Positions 1-12,000 of a DNA stretch of 64,000 nt are shown here, one piece after another. A model generated the notes under the pieces. That model searched no databases and was not told the origin of the DNA. It saw only the letters and a list, made by a program, of their open reading frames with translations. A program made the translations under genes and the position numbers. The DNA lies in the NCBI GenBank assembly GCA_000328365.1, contig KB293301.1, positions 244,180 to 308,179 of the forward strand, given 5' to 3'. How positions within the stretch are numbered: the stretch's first letter is position 1; each line of letters begins with the position of its first letter. The DNA comes from Capitella teleta (taxonomy: Eukaryota; Annelida; Polychaeta; Capitellidae).

Positions 1-13
1 TAACTTCATTGAT

Positions 14-3000
14 TTACAGAGTTTATTCATCGCAGGTATCTTACACTCCTCTCATGGTTGTCATCTTCCATGACAATGAAAAACTGGATGAGAAAGAGGA
101 GGAGTTTTCTAACCTATATAAACAGCTTTCAGAATTTATTGAGATGCACAAGCAATTGCTGCAGCTTCATCTGACAGCTGAGCATTACTCTGCAGTCCCT
201 GAGTGAGTAGCAGTGTCGTGCGTATACCCTCTCCCACAACTCAAACCAATTTCCAGGGGTCCCAAGGTATTCCACAGCCGTGATTTCCACGCACAGCAAC
301 TCTATATGAAATCACATATGGCTTCACACCAGGAATTCTCACTTCGTATGCTCACTGTTAATGTTGCTACATCTCAGGTTCGTGTTATCTGACCTTCGCC
401 TCAATTGAATAACCTCTATTTTTTCGGGATTACTTACTGGAGTAATATCCGTGACTAATTGGATTCAATTTAGGTAAGAGATTACTCCACATCAGCATCT
501 GGCGACGAAGGTGTTTGCAACCAAGAGGAGATGGTGGCTATCATGGCTGAAGTGGAGCCTCGAGTGGTATAACAGCTTTGACTGTAATTCAATTTGTTTT
601 TGAGCCTTTTATTTCAGTCTCATGCATGTGCGTTGCTTCAAACTTTGTCTAAGAGTGAAATCAGCATGGTTTGTGACTGCTTCATCTTCTCATTTATGAC
701 TGTTTTTATTTTGTTCTCTTTGCCAAGTTGAAATCCATGTCCAGTCCTCCTGTTCATATTTTAGAAACCTTCAAAGCTGTAGCGATCGTTCTTGGGGAAT
801 AAAGTGAGCGCAAGATCTAAATTTTAATTTCTTCTGATTGAATATCTATATGCTCCAGGATACCTCATGGCATGCCATCAAGCGAATGCTGAATGACTTC
901 ACTCTAATCAGAAATTTGTTGTCATTTGATGCTGTGAGATCTAGGCTGACAGTGTTCTTTCAATTTGTTATCAACTCTTGTGTGTTACAGACAAATATCA
1001 CTGACCAAATGCTGGAAAAAGTCGGGGAAATAAGGAAGAATGAAGATCTGAATGTTGAGAAGGTACACTCAGTTGATAGTTGCATTGGAATGACCACTGT
1101 TGCATATGTTGCTAGTTGAAGCGATCGAGTCTTGCCGCTGTTGCATTTTGGGCGTGGGTTGATGCTAAGTATCTAGAAGCCATCGCTCTAAAGAAGATTG
1201 CTGCAATCAAAGCGAAACCGCAAGTTTCGTCTAAAACAACTTCAATGGTGAATTAAATTTATTTGAGGCATAATTGTTTTTAACCTTCACTCCACAATGA
1301 AGGGTCCGGCTGTTCTCTTGAATGCCATGAAAGAGTGTCACAAGAAGATGGGCCACCACTGGTGCCGAACAAATATTCAACTGAAGAGTTGGTCATTTGT
1401 GAACCAGTTAAGGAAGATGATTAGTGATCTGCAGGTTGAGAAAATATTTTGTGACACAACTCTAAGGGGAAAAATGGAGAAGGGGAATTTTCCTGTTATC
1501 AGACGGGTTCTGCGACTCTTGAATGACTGGGTATGGTCTCTATATATAGCTGTGCATGTCCGCAATTTTAACCCTTTCCAGGGTGAAATTATTTATGTTT
1601 CGGATGATGAAAGTGACCACGGGATCATCATCACAGACATCCAATGGTTCATGGAAATTCTCAAGAAGTTACAAAGTTTGCAAAACATTGGAGTAGATGT
1701 CAAAGTTAACGGATCCAGATTCAAAGCCCTGCCGCCTGAAATCCCACTCCTTAATGTCGATTTTCTTGTAGGTTTTATTGAAGGTAGCTCCACTGAGCAG
1801 GTATGTGTGGCTCTTAATTAGTACATAGAATATAGCTGGAATGTTTGCATAGATCAAACTTGTGGTCAGAGTTTTAAAGATATCAGGAGAATTGATGACC
1901 GTTCCAGTGACATCAATGGATGAAGAGCGAGATGGTCAGATGTTTTTGTTCACCCATTTGCAAGATAAATTCTACCTGAGGACGGGACTGGACAAGGGTC
2001 ACTGTTCTAGTTTGTTTCGCAAGAAAGCATGGGCTGAATCTGGCACGAGTCGGCTGACCACTGATATCCAAATTGATTACCACTACCGGCTTCCAATCGG
2101 AGTACCTCCGAGTTTCTGGCCACGTCTCCTGCAGGAGTGCTCGTCCATTGGGTTGACTGCCTCTATCTATAAATGGGGCATTCTTCTGAAAAGTGGTGCA
2201 GCAGAGATTCTGCTCGTTCATGACATCCATGGATGTGAGATTGCTTTACATCTTTACATCTGATGCATTCATTCATCCGTTTTTGTATTTAGCAACCGTG
2301 TCAAGCAGTATTGACGTGCATGCACGTTTAACTCGGTGGAATGAAAAAACTGACATGAAGACATTCACTGCTTACCTGTGGGGCGCTGTGAATCGGTATT
2401 TGTTGCTTGTAGAAGGATTTGCTAACAAATATCCGTTCTTAGCAACCAAGGTAGTGCATTTCCCTGATGCATGTGGTTTCTTTATATAAATAGTTTTTTT
2501 AGGTACGGATCCCTTGCAAAGGTCATGGTTGTACCTCATTAGGAACAGCGAGGACCTTGAAGCCGATTCATTTGCCCACTGAGTTTGAGGGAGAAATTTT
2601 CTGCGCTCAATGTGGGGACGATGGCATGACGCAAGATGAAACTTTGCTACTTACTGGTCAACCATTTATTTATCATTACTTACAACAGCCATGACTCTCA
2701 TACTTTCATTATAGGCAGACACAATCCGTTCCCAATGCATAATATTGCTCCACTTCCCTCAAATGGTCACATGAACGAACTAGCTCCATATGCCTATGAG
2801 ATGAAAAGATTGGTTGCTAGCCAAGAAATCCACCCTCTGGAATATTGTGTCGTTTGCGGTGTTTTGTCAGTGGCTTCTGAGGCACTTTGGGTATGTGTTC
2901 ATTGCTTCTAGAACTACAATTGCTAAGACTTCCATTGCAGCGTTTGCAATCCAATATGTATCCCTGTCAAGCGTTACACTGCATCAACTTTGAGAAGAGT

Positions 3001-6000
3001 CTTGTGAAGAACCTCCGCATTCAAAGCAATTTTGTCCAAGCCTTACCCAGGTTTGTGAATTCTCTATTGATGATGTAATAACCCTTTGTGACATCAGGTC
3101 ATCGGAGGAAGGTGAAGGTCATCAAGGGTGGTACGAAGGTCTGATGGTCACTCGTATGCGTGCTCTGCGCCAAGGGCAAATGATCATCAGCTTTTCTGTG
3201 TTGAAAGCAGGAAACATTGAGATTTTCATCGGAGATAAAGAGGCCATTGAAATGTACGTGTGATCTCTCATTTGTGTAAATTCTGCATTATTTCCACCAT
3301 CAGCCTGAATTGCGAAGGGATTTCTTCAAAAACTGCATTCTATTACCATCTCGGTACAGGAATAATTGAAACTGTTGACTACGTTAAAAGCACTGAGGTC
3401 GAACCAATTAAGCTTCAACAGCAAGATCCACATTGGGTTTGTGGAGTTGGGGACCAAGTGTTGATTGTTATTCACAGGGAGCAAACAAAGAAATTTTCTA
3501 ATACAAAATCAGTAAGATGAATAACGTATATATATCACTGAAAATGTGACTTTATATTTCTGTTAGCTTCTGGTGATTGATTTGACAGTGTACAAGAATG
3601 GCGAACATGTGCTGGATGCTTGGGTGCCGCGTCACAAACACAATCTTGCTTTTAAGTTGCATCCCGATGGAGAATCCTGTCCGGCACTTATTTACAATAT
3701 TCCCAAATTTCCCGTAAGAAAGATCTGCATGTTAGCCATATTATAGTCAAAATATTTTTTTAGATGATCCGTGCTGCACATTTCCCACTCGGTTGCATGC
3801 TCCTGCACAAAACAGGCATCGGGAATCAGTGGGCTGTGATGAGAGTGCTGGCAAGGAAAGACGGACTGCTGTACCTCGGCACAAATAAAGATGACTTGAA
3901 CACTGATCGCATCACCATAGTCAAGCCATCTAGCCAGAAGTTGAGACCGTACGGGAATTACTCTGAATCCTTCACTGTGATAGCTCCTAAGGGTAATGTC
4001 AAACAACCCTTTAAAACCTTTGCTTGAAATCATTTTCATAGATGGAAAAATGGAAAGCATTGAGTACAAAAGTGATCTGATTGAATACATGCACAAACTG
4101 AACTCCTTCCCTGCTCCTTTCTCTCTCTTTGCTTCTCTCCCACCTGGCGTGAGTATTTGTCAGCATTTATTAGGGATGCACGGATATCCGAATCCGATAT
4201 CCGACACGTTTACAGAATATCCGCATCCGATAAAAATACTGCAATATTTCAGATAGTAGACATTCATTCTCAGATTAAATATATTCCTCAATTCACCTCC
4301 TGTGTGCTCTAATTGAAGTAAAATATTAAAGGCATTTTTGTGATTGTCTTTGTTGTATAAGCACGCCACATTGAGGCATGAATGTGGCATACACATGTAT
4401 AACATAATCAGAATCAAAGCTAAACATTCTCCTTATGTGATCAGCTCGCATTATTTTATAATATGCACATATGCAAATTAAAAAAGCTAATTCATTATTC
4501 ATAGAGCACCATTCATTAAAAGTTAACTTTTAAATTTATGTACACATAAACTACATGATATTATGGAGTTGGATTAAATCAATCAAGTCGAATGAGCGAA
4601 TGCAACCGACCAATTTAAACACATGGTGTTAACATCACATAACATTTCTGCCTTGAGGCTATCTTGGGACTAGCCTAAAAGACAGACTTTCAGAAGAACT
4701 GCCTCCAACTTCAGTTTAAAATGAATCTCAAAACATTGAATTTCAATTACTAGTGCACGCTCTAATTGCGTATTGTTCTTTAATGATTAACAGCTTTTCA
4801 TTGCTCCGTATTTTATAACATAGAACTTGCTCAGATGTGTGATGTATACAGACAGGCTGCGTTAATCCTCCCTCCTACGTTCCCAAGGAAATTGACGGAT
4901 TAACGAAAAGGGCGGATTACATGATGGCGGATTATCAGGGTCTGACTGTAGTACCTACTAGCACTGGATAGATGTACGGTACACTCAGTAAGTTCAGAAG
5001 ATGAACTAAACGTGGATTGAACAGAGACTGACACTGTCATTAGTTATCAGAGGGAATGAGGGCTGGGCTTATTCAATGCTTCAATTCAACGCTGTACTGT
5101 GATCGCCACTGATTGGTGGGGCTAAACATAATGCTGAGCAATGATTGGTTATATACTTATATGTAGGGCTATAATACTAATTTGATAATTTTTGTTTTGA
5201 ATAATGTTTTATATTGTATTGGACTCATCAAAATGGAGGTGATTAACACATTCTATGTTCATAAGGATTCACATGAGTATATTGAAACTTTGGCAGCAAA
5301 AAAGACAAGATATCAATTTTTAATTGAGGCAATGCCTCTTTTCATGATTATCCAGAAAATATCCAAAAATATCAGATAATAATTGTCGGATATCCGATTA
5401 TCCAAAAACAATTACTATCTGTGCATTCCTAGTATTTATACAAAGACGGCCTTCTAATTAATGTATTTCAAGGTAACCTTTCAAGCTCTGGATTCTGCTG
5501 CAGGAGGAAAACCTCAGTTTTGCACAATGGGTGTCAGTCCCGAAGGTATGACTGTCATTTTTGTTGTCCTGACCGCTTGAAACTATAATTAAAATACTAT
5601 GTCCACAGTTACTGAGCAGTTGTTCATGAAGGACCTGCCATCAGCCATTACCATCGCTTCATCGATGAAGCAGCCTAATTTCATCATCCTCCCAGAAAAA
5701 ATGACAGTTGAAGTTTTCCTCAATCCCTTCAGACAAATCCTGCAAAACTGGAAGAACCAAAACTTGCATCATATTTGCTTAGGAAACATGTGGAGTAAGT
5801 GCACTAGGGTCAAACAGTGCAATTCATCCAAGGGTCCATGATGTTTTTTACGCATTCAATCTTCCTCCCCAGATACGTGTGACGGTTGTACTTCTGACGT
5901 ACATTTTCTGGATGTTGATCCAATAAATGTGGAGAATATTGAAGATTTCCAAACTCTGATTGAAAACTCCGGAGTTAGCATGGCGCTGGCATACCACTTC

Positions 6001-9000
6001 ATGCTTCAACAAAAAGTGAGCTATAATTAATGCCCGCAGATCAACAATTTCACCATTCTGTCTGCCAGACGATTCTCCCATATGTTCAGAAGGTTTTTCC
6101 ACTCCTCTTTGAAGAGATCCCAGCTGGGGAGGTGTGTACCAGTGATCGGGTATCGATCTCAATGATAGATATATTCTTTACAGATTCTCTCAAATCTCCG
6201 ACCAATCCTTCGAGACTATCTGTCCTACTTTCTGCTTTTTCATCGAGCTGTGATGATTCCACTGCTGAAGGGAGTGAGTACCAAACACACTCGTTGACCT
6301 CAACTTAATGTTGTTTAATTCTCACAGAAAGAAGAGCGCACATACAGTGAGGCACTTACAAACCAGATGAAGCAGATGACTGAAAATTCTCTGATGTTAA
6401 CACCATCTTACAAATGTGAAATTCATGATCTCCTAACTCAGAGATGCCAGTTATCAAGCGTCTTGAAAGCCGTTTCATCTGATAAGAAAATGGCTGATTA
6501 CTCGTGTTGTGTCGGATCTCTGATGACCTCCTATGATGATGATGGCGTTACTGCATTGGACGCTCTCTTCAAATCATTTCCTAATCTGCAATATCTCCGG
6601 CTGACTGCGTTTCCCAAGAGTGACTGTCCACTTTGTATGCCGGCAATTTCCATTCTCGACATAAAGCGTGCTGGTCTCCCTGAAATTCCCCAACCGCTCA
6701 AGGCACTGAACCAAACCCTGACATCTCTCACACTGAGCTATAATCCGATAGAAATCATCCCTGATTGGTTTCCAACTGAATTCTCTCATCTTCGTCGCCT
6801 CGTGCTGAATCACAATCTCATTAAAAGTTTGCCTGAAAATTTTGGCAAATTGCGAAAACTGGAGACATTCTCAATGGAACCTTGTCTATTGGATTCTCTT
6901 CCTGATAGCTTCCAACAACTCTTGGTGAGATATCTATGATTTACTTATTTAAGTAATTTCCCTATGTGTTTGTTGACAGGATCTTGAAGTTTTGTGTCTC
7001 TCGGGTGTTCCATGGCTTCCTCCTTTAGCCACCCTGAATGCCTCATCTCTCTCTCGTGAATCATTCCACAAAGTTTTGAGCGACCTTTCTCAGGCATACT
7101 CCCAAGTTTTTGTGAGCTATCAACCACTGTTCTGTCATAGTTATTTCACCTTCTTACTTCAGCTCAAGTTGGATGAGATTTTGACAAATTTTGTGACTCG
7201 AAGCAGGATAAGGTGATGCTGGAGAAAATTGATGATCTTAATCGTGATTTGTCTCTGTGCTTTCCTCGCTTCAGAGCCACAGGTATTCAATGATATAATC
7301 AAGCATCGTGAATAATGCAATATATTCCAGAGGGCGATACCAACGGAGGATTTCCAAAGCAGATTATTGCCTTGAAGAATCTGAAGCGCCTTGTGCTCCA
7401 ATACCAAGGACTCACATTCATTCCTGATGTTGTGCAAAATCTGACATTGCTCAAGAGCCTCGATCTGAGTTTTTGTTCTGATTTGACTTCCCTCGGCAAT
7501 CAACTTGGCCTTTGTCCCCTTACCAGTGCGTTAATCAGTTATCTAGGTTGATAATTAACTGATAAATTAAATCAGATCTGCTCCTTGATGATTGCTATGG
7601 ATTGAAAACGCCACCGAAAGAGATTCGAGAGCAAGGAATGACGTCAACGTTGTCCTATATGAAGCGCTTATCTCAGGGCTCATCTCCCTGTTACAGAACA
7701 AAACTGATGTTCGTAGGACTAGGTGGTGTCGGCAAAACCAAGTAACAACCAAAATAATGATTACTTTTGATGGTATTTTTTCTTTGTGGATAGTTTGATG
7801 CGAGCGTTGATGAGCAGTGATTACAAGGCCCCTCAGATCAAGGGAGAAGGCATCACAGATGGTATTGATATCAGCACCTGGTCAGTCAATCGTAATGCTC
7901 ACAACCTTGTCTTCAACGTTTGGGATTTTGCTGGACAAACTGTGTACTATAACACACACCAGGTTATTACTTTGATGTTAATTAAACCCTTTTTTTATTC
8001 CAATTCCTGTTTCTGTTAAGTTTTTCCTTTCGAGTCGAGCAGTTTACATGTTGGTGTGGAACACGCGTCTTGGTTTTGAGCATTCAGGCATTGAGTTCTG
8101 GCTGAGCTCTGTTTCATGCCATTGCCCGAAAGCTCCAATCTTCATCATTGGAACTCATGCTGACCAGGTATAGCTGTCGTAATTATGTAGTCAACACTGA
8201 ATAATGTAAATCTATTTAATATTAGATAACAAACCCAGAATTGCCAACTGCATCTCTACAAGAGAGATATGACAACATCAAAGGCTTCTACACGACCAGT
8301 TCAATCACAGGCATGGTGTGTGCATCGATCATACATTAATAAAAGTCTTGTATATATCGCATGGTTATATTTGCTCTCAGGGTATCAAGCAAGTTCTGGA
8401 TCACTTGTTGAGTGAAACACTCTCACAACCGTACATTGGGGAGTTGATCCCAGAAGCATGGCTTTCCCTTGAGAAGGATATTCTCACGTAGGATATAAAA
8501 ATTCAAGAAAAGAAATTAATTCATTATCTCATTAGTCAGAGGAAGGACACGAGTCTATTGAAGTGGAGTATGATTGAAGAGAAGGGGATGTTGGTGAGCA
8601 TTCATGGTGCAGAGGTATACGTGTTTTATCCCCATTTTTCCGCTATTCATGCAGCTCTCACTTTTCAGCTCAGAGAAGCAGTGAGATTCTTGCATGAATT
8701 AGGAACGCTGCAACATTTCAGCAATGAGTTATTGCGCGATTTGGTGATCATCAGTCCGCAGTGGATTGTTGACATCATGGCGTGTGTTGTCTCCGTCCAC
8801 AACAAAGTTGTCAAGGTCGGTGGATTCTTTGCATCATGTTGATGAGATTGGAGATGTGTTTTTTTGCAGGATGGTAGATTGCGTCATGAAGACATCAAAG
8901 TCCTATGGAAGGACCACCCAGAAGAACTCCACCAGTGGATGCTCCATTTAACCGAAGTCTTTGATTTGACGTTCCCTCTTAGTGACGAACCTGTGAACCT

Positions 9001-12000
9001 GGTTCCGTGCCTGATGCCTCACACTGAACCAAAAGTCAGTGTTCTCTTCAGAGAGACAAATTTCAGCTCATGAGGAGGAATTTGAATATTTTAAAACCGC
9101 TTTCAGATTTCTTGGCCCAACATCAACGAAATCCCTGGAGGGAAGGAGAGTAAAATGGTATATCAGTTCAAGTATCTGCCTGCTGGTCTCTTCAACAGAG
9201 CTCAGGTATCGTTATGAGGCAATAAATGACTGTACTACAAGGGCTTCTTTATCAGGTGAGGCTGCATCAGTTTTCGGACGGATCTGCCATGTGGAAGAAC
9301 GGATCTCAACTGACCAAAAACGGGCACACAGCTCTTGTGAAGCAAATCAGGTAAATAACTATTATTCAAGGAAGAATTTATTTTATTGCTCGAGCGGGGT
9401 TAACTTTGCGTCCACTGTATTACAGCGATCGACAATTGGTTGAGCCTTGGACCAATCACGGCACGGAATTAGTCACGTGAACCCCTAGGGGCATAGATTA
9501 TTCTCAGTCTTCTTTCGTTTCACAACTAGTTAAGACCTATGATCCCTCTTAGCCCCCAACTCTGATCTGACTATTGAAGGGGAACCAAGCTCAGGCCAGG
9601 GAACTGGAACCAGGGCTCTCAAATTCGCCATAAGTAACAGCTAGCTTAAAATTGTCAAGAATTTAGCTTCGCTTTAGCCACGCAATAAGATGATAAAGGG
9701 CTTGTTTTAATTTTGTTTATTGAATGTATCATATTTTTTGTTACAGTGCTACAGAAGTTCTCGTCGAGGCCATAGGACCACGCCCAGAGAATATTATTCT
9801 GCTTGTGCATGAAGTCTTTGAATCACTCATTTCTGAATCCTTCTCAGGAGTGAAGTATGAATACCTTCTGCCCTGTCTAGACTGCTTGCATTTGGTGCGT
9901 ATAACTATGTATTCATTGCACTAAGCGCTAATTATGTGCAACCAGACTCCAAAAGACCCAGCAATGTTCTCTTCAAGTATTCTAAGCAGAGCACTCGAGA
10001 AGAAAGCTCTCTTCTTACAATGTCACAGCAACTTCCACTCTCTTTCCATCACTGACATCCAAAGTGAGAGGGGTTTTTTTTTCTTTTTTCTTTATTCAAA
10101 TCTCTATCGCAGACATAATGCCACCAAAATCCAATGCTGATTACGACTTGCAGCTGAACAACACGATGAGAGATCTGGACCAATTGCAACATCAGTTCAT
10201 CAACGATGTGGCTTTTATTTACTGCCGCAAAGATATCCATGAATCAGACAAGAGTGTCGTGCACCCGAAACGGATAGTTGATGATCTGGTTAAGAAAGAG
10301 GTCAAATGGTTGGTGGTGCTGTTGATTATCCTGGTGTTACAAATTGTCCTTTCTTGTACAGTTGGTTCGCAGATGATCTCCACGACTTGAAGATAGAGGA
10401 TGTCGCAACATCGATAACCAGTTCCAAGGTTAGCACTCACTTGCTTCTTGAGTTAAATTAATGTCATCCTTTGTTTACCTTGTAGGTCATCCTAATTCTT
10501 GTGTCAGATGAGTTCGTGGTTGACACCCACTGCCAGCGAATGTTCAACTACATCAAAAACACTTTGCGCAAGGACTTCTGTCTGCTGATGTTCGGAAAAA
10601 CTCGCGATTGGCTTAAATCAGATATCGGCATGCAGTTAGCGCATGTGGTGTATGTCAACTTCCAGAGACTTCCTAACTATGACGAGAAGTTTGAAGAGCT
10701 GTGGGGTCAGATTAGACGAAAGCTGAAAGCTATGCCTGTGAGTCCTGATAAATGTTAATTCTCAAAGAATGACTCCCACTGCTCACTTCACACAGAACAA
10801 TCAATCAGACAAAAAAGACGTATTTCTCAGTTATTGTTGGATGAATTCTGCTCAAGCCCTCAAAGTGGGAACAAAGGGTCGAGAGGGATCATTGGGAGCC
10901 ATTGATCCACGGGATATGAAAGAATATCTTGAGAAGCAGGGAATCTCCTGCTGGCTGGATATTGAGTGTGCTGGAAAAGTCAGTAGCATGCAATATTGTA
11001 TGGTTATTATCTGAAAACGGGTAATATCTGCAGGAAGGATTATTTGAAGATATCGCTGAAGGAATGAGGAAGTCCAAGCTGGTTCTTGCTTGTGTATCTG
11101 ATGAGGTTAGCTTCGTGGAATGCTGAATGTTATTCCTGCAGGATATATGTTTTATAGTACGCTATGTCTACTAATTGTCGGATGGAATTTCGATTTGCTC
11201 ATGTGTCCTTGAAGAAACCGATTATCCTTGCAGTGGTTGGCACAGGGTTTCTATGGGAATCTACAGAGGTGGGATATTACCCTTAAAAACTGTATATGAC
11301 CAGATAAGTTACATAGGTTGGAATGTTATCCATTGGATATCCGAAAATCAACTTTCAAGCGACCAATGAAAATGCATACCCTCAACTTCTGTCTCATATT
11401 GACAAGGTTCTGACACCTTTAAAAGAAGGCGGGAAGAGGGAAGTTGAGGAGAACCAGGGCCCTTCCACATATCAAGTAAACATTATTTTTAATTTTCTTG
11501 ATCGCTTTGTGAGATCTCTAATTTAGGAACTCTATGAATTGGCTCAGCGCAAGTTTCTCAGGCAAGTGTCGTCGTATGTTGATGAGGTTCACGATGGGTT
11601 GTACCCGAGATTACTAGTGGCAGATTTGAATTACCAACCAGAGGTAATTAATTGTTGTCAGATGTTTGATAATTTATTCACTATATTTTATACAGGAGCC
11701 TGATCCTGATAAACCAACATTTGTGGCAGAGAATTTGAAATCTGGCCAGTTTTGCATGAAAATACTTTGTGAATATCAAGGGGTATGTATATAATTATAA
11801 CCGATTACTGTTATTATTATTGTATTATGGAATCCAGGGCTGGCATTGTGTTGATGAAGGTCTCCCGGTCAACATCGGAAGCTCCGATTTAGTCAGTTTG
11901 TGGGAGTCATCCGGATCATACATGCTGAGAATCCTGGGAATCCTGAAGCACAGCAAAGTGAACTTGAGAATTCTGAACACTTTGGATGGAGAAAAGATGA

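Noticed and set aside
14-1250. Idea that the first exons are the tail of a separate true dynein heavy chain gene
   Set aside because: No AAA+ motor motifs follow the stalk, and the next exons continue in phase into a COR domain.
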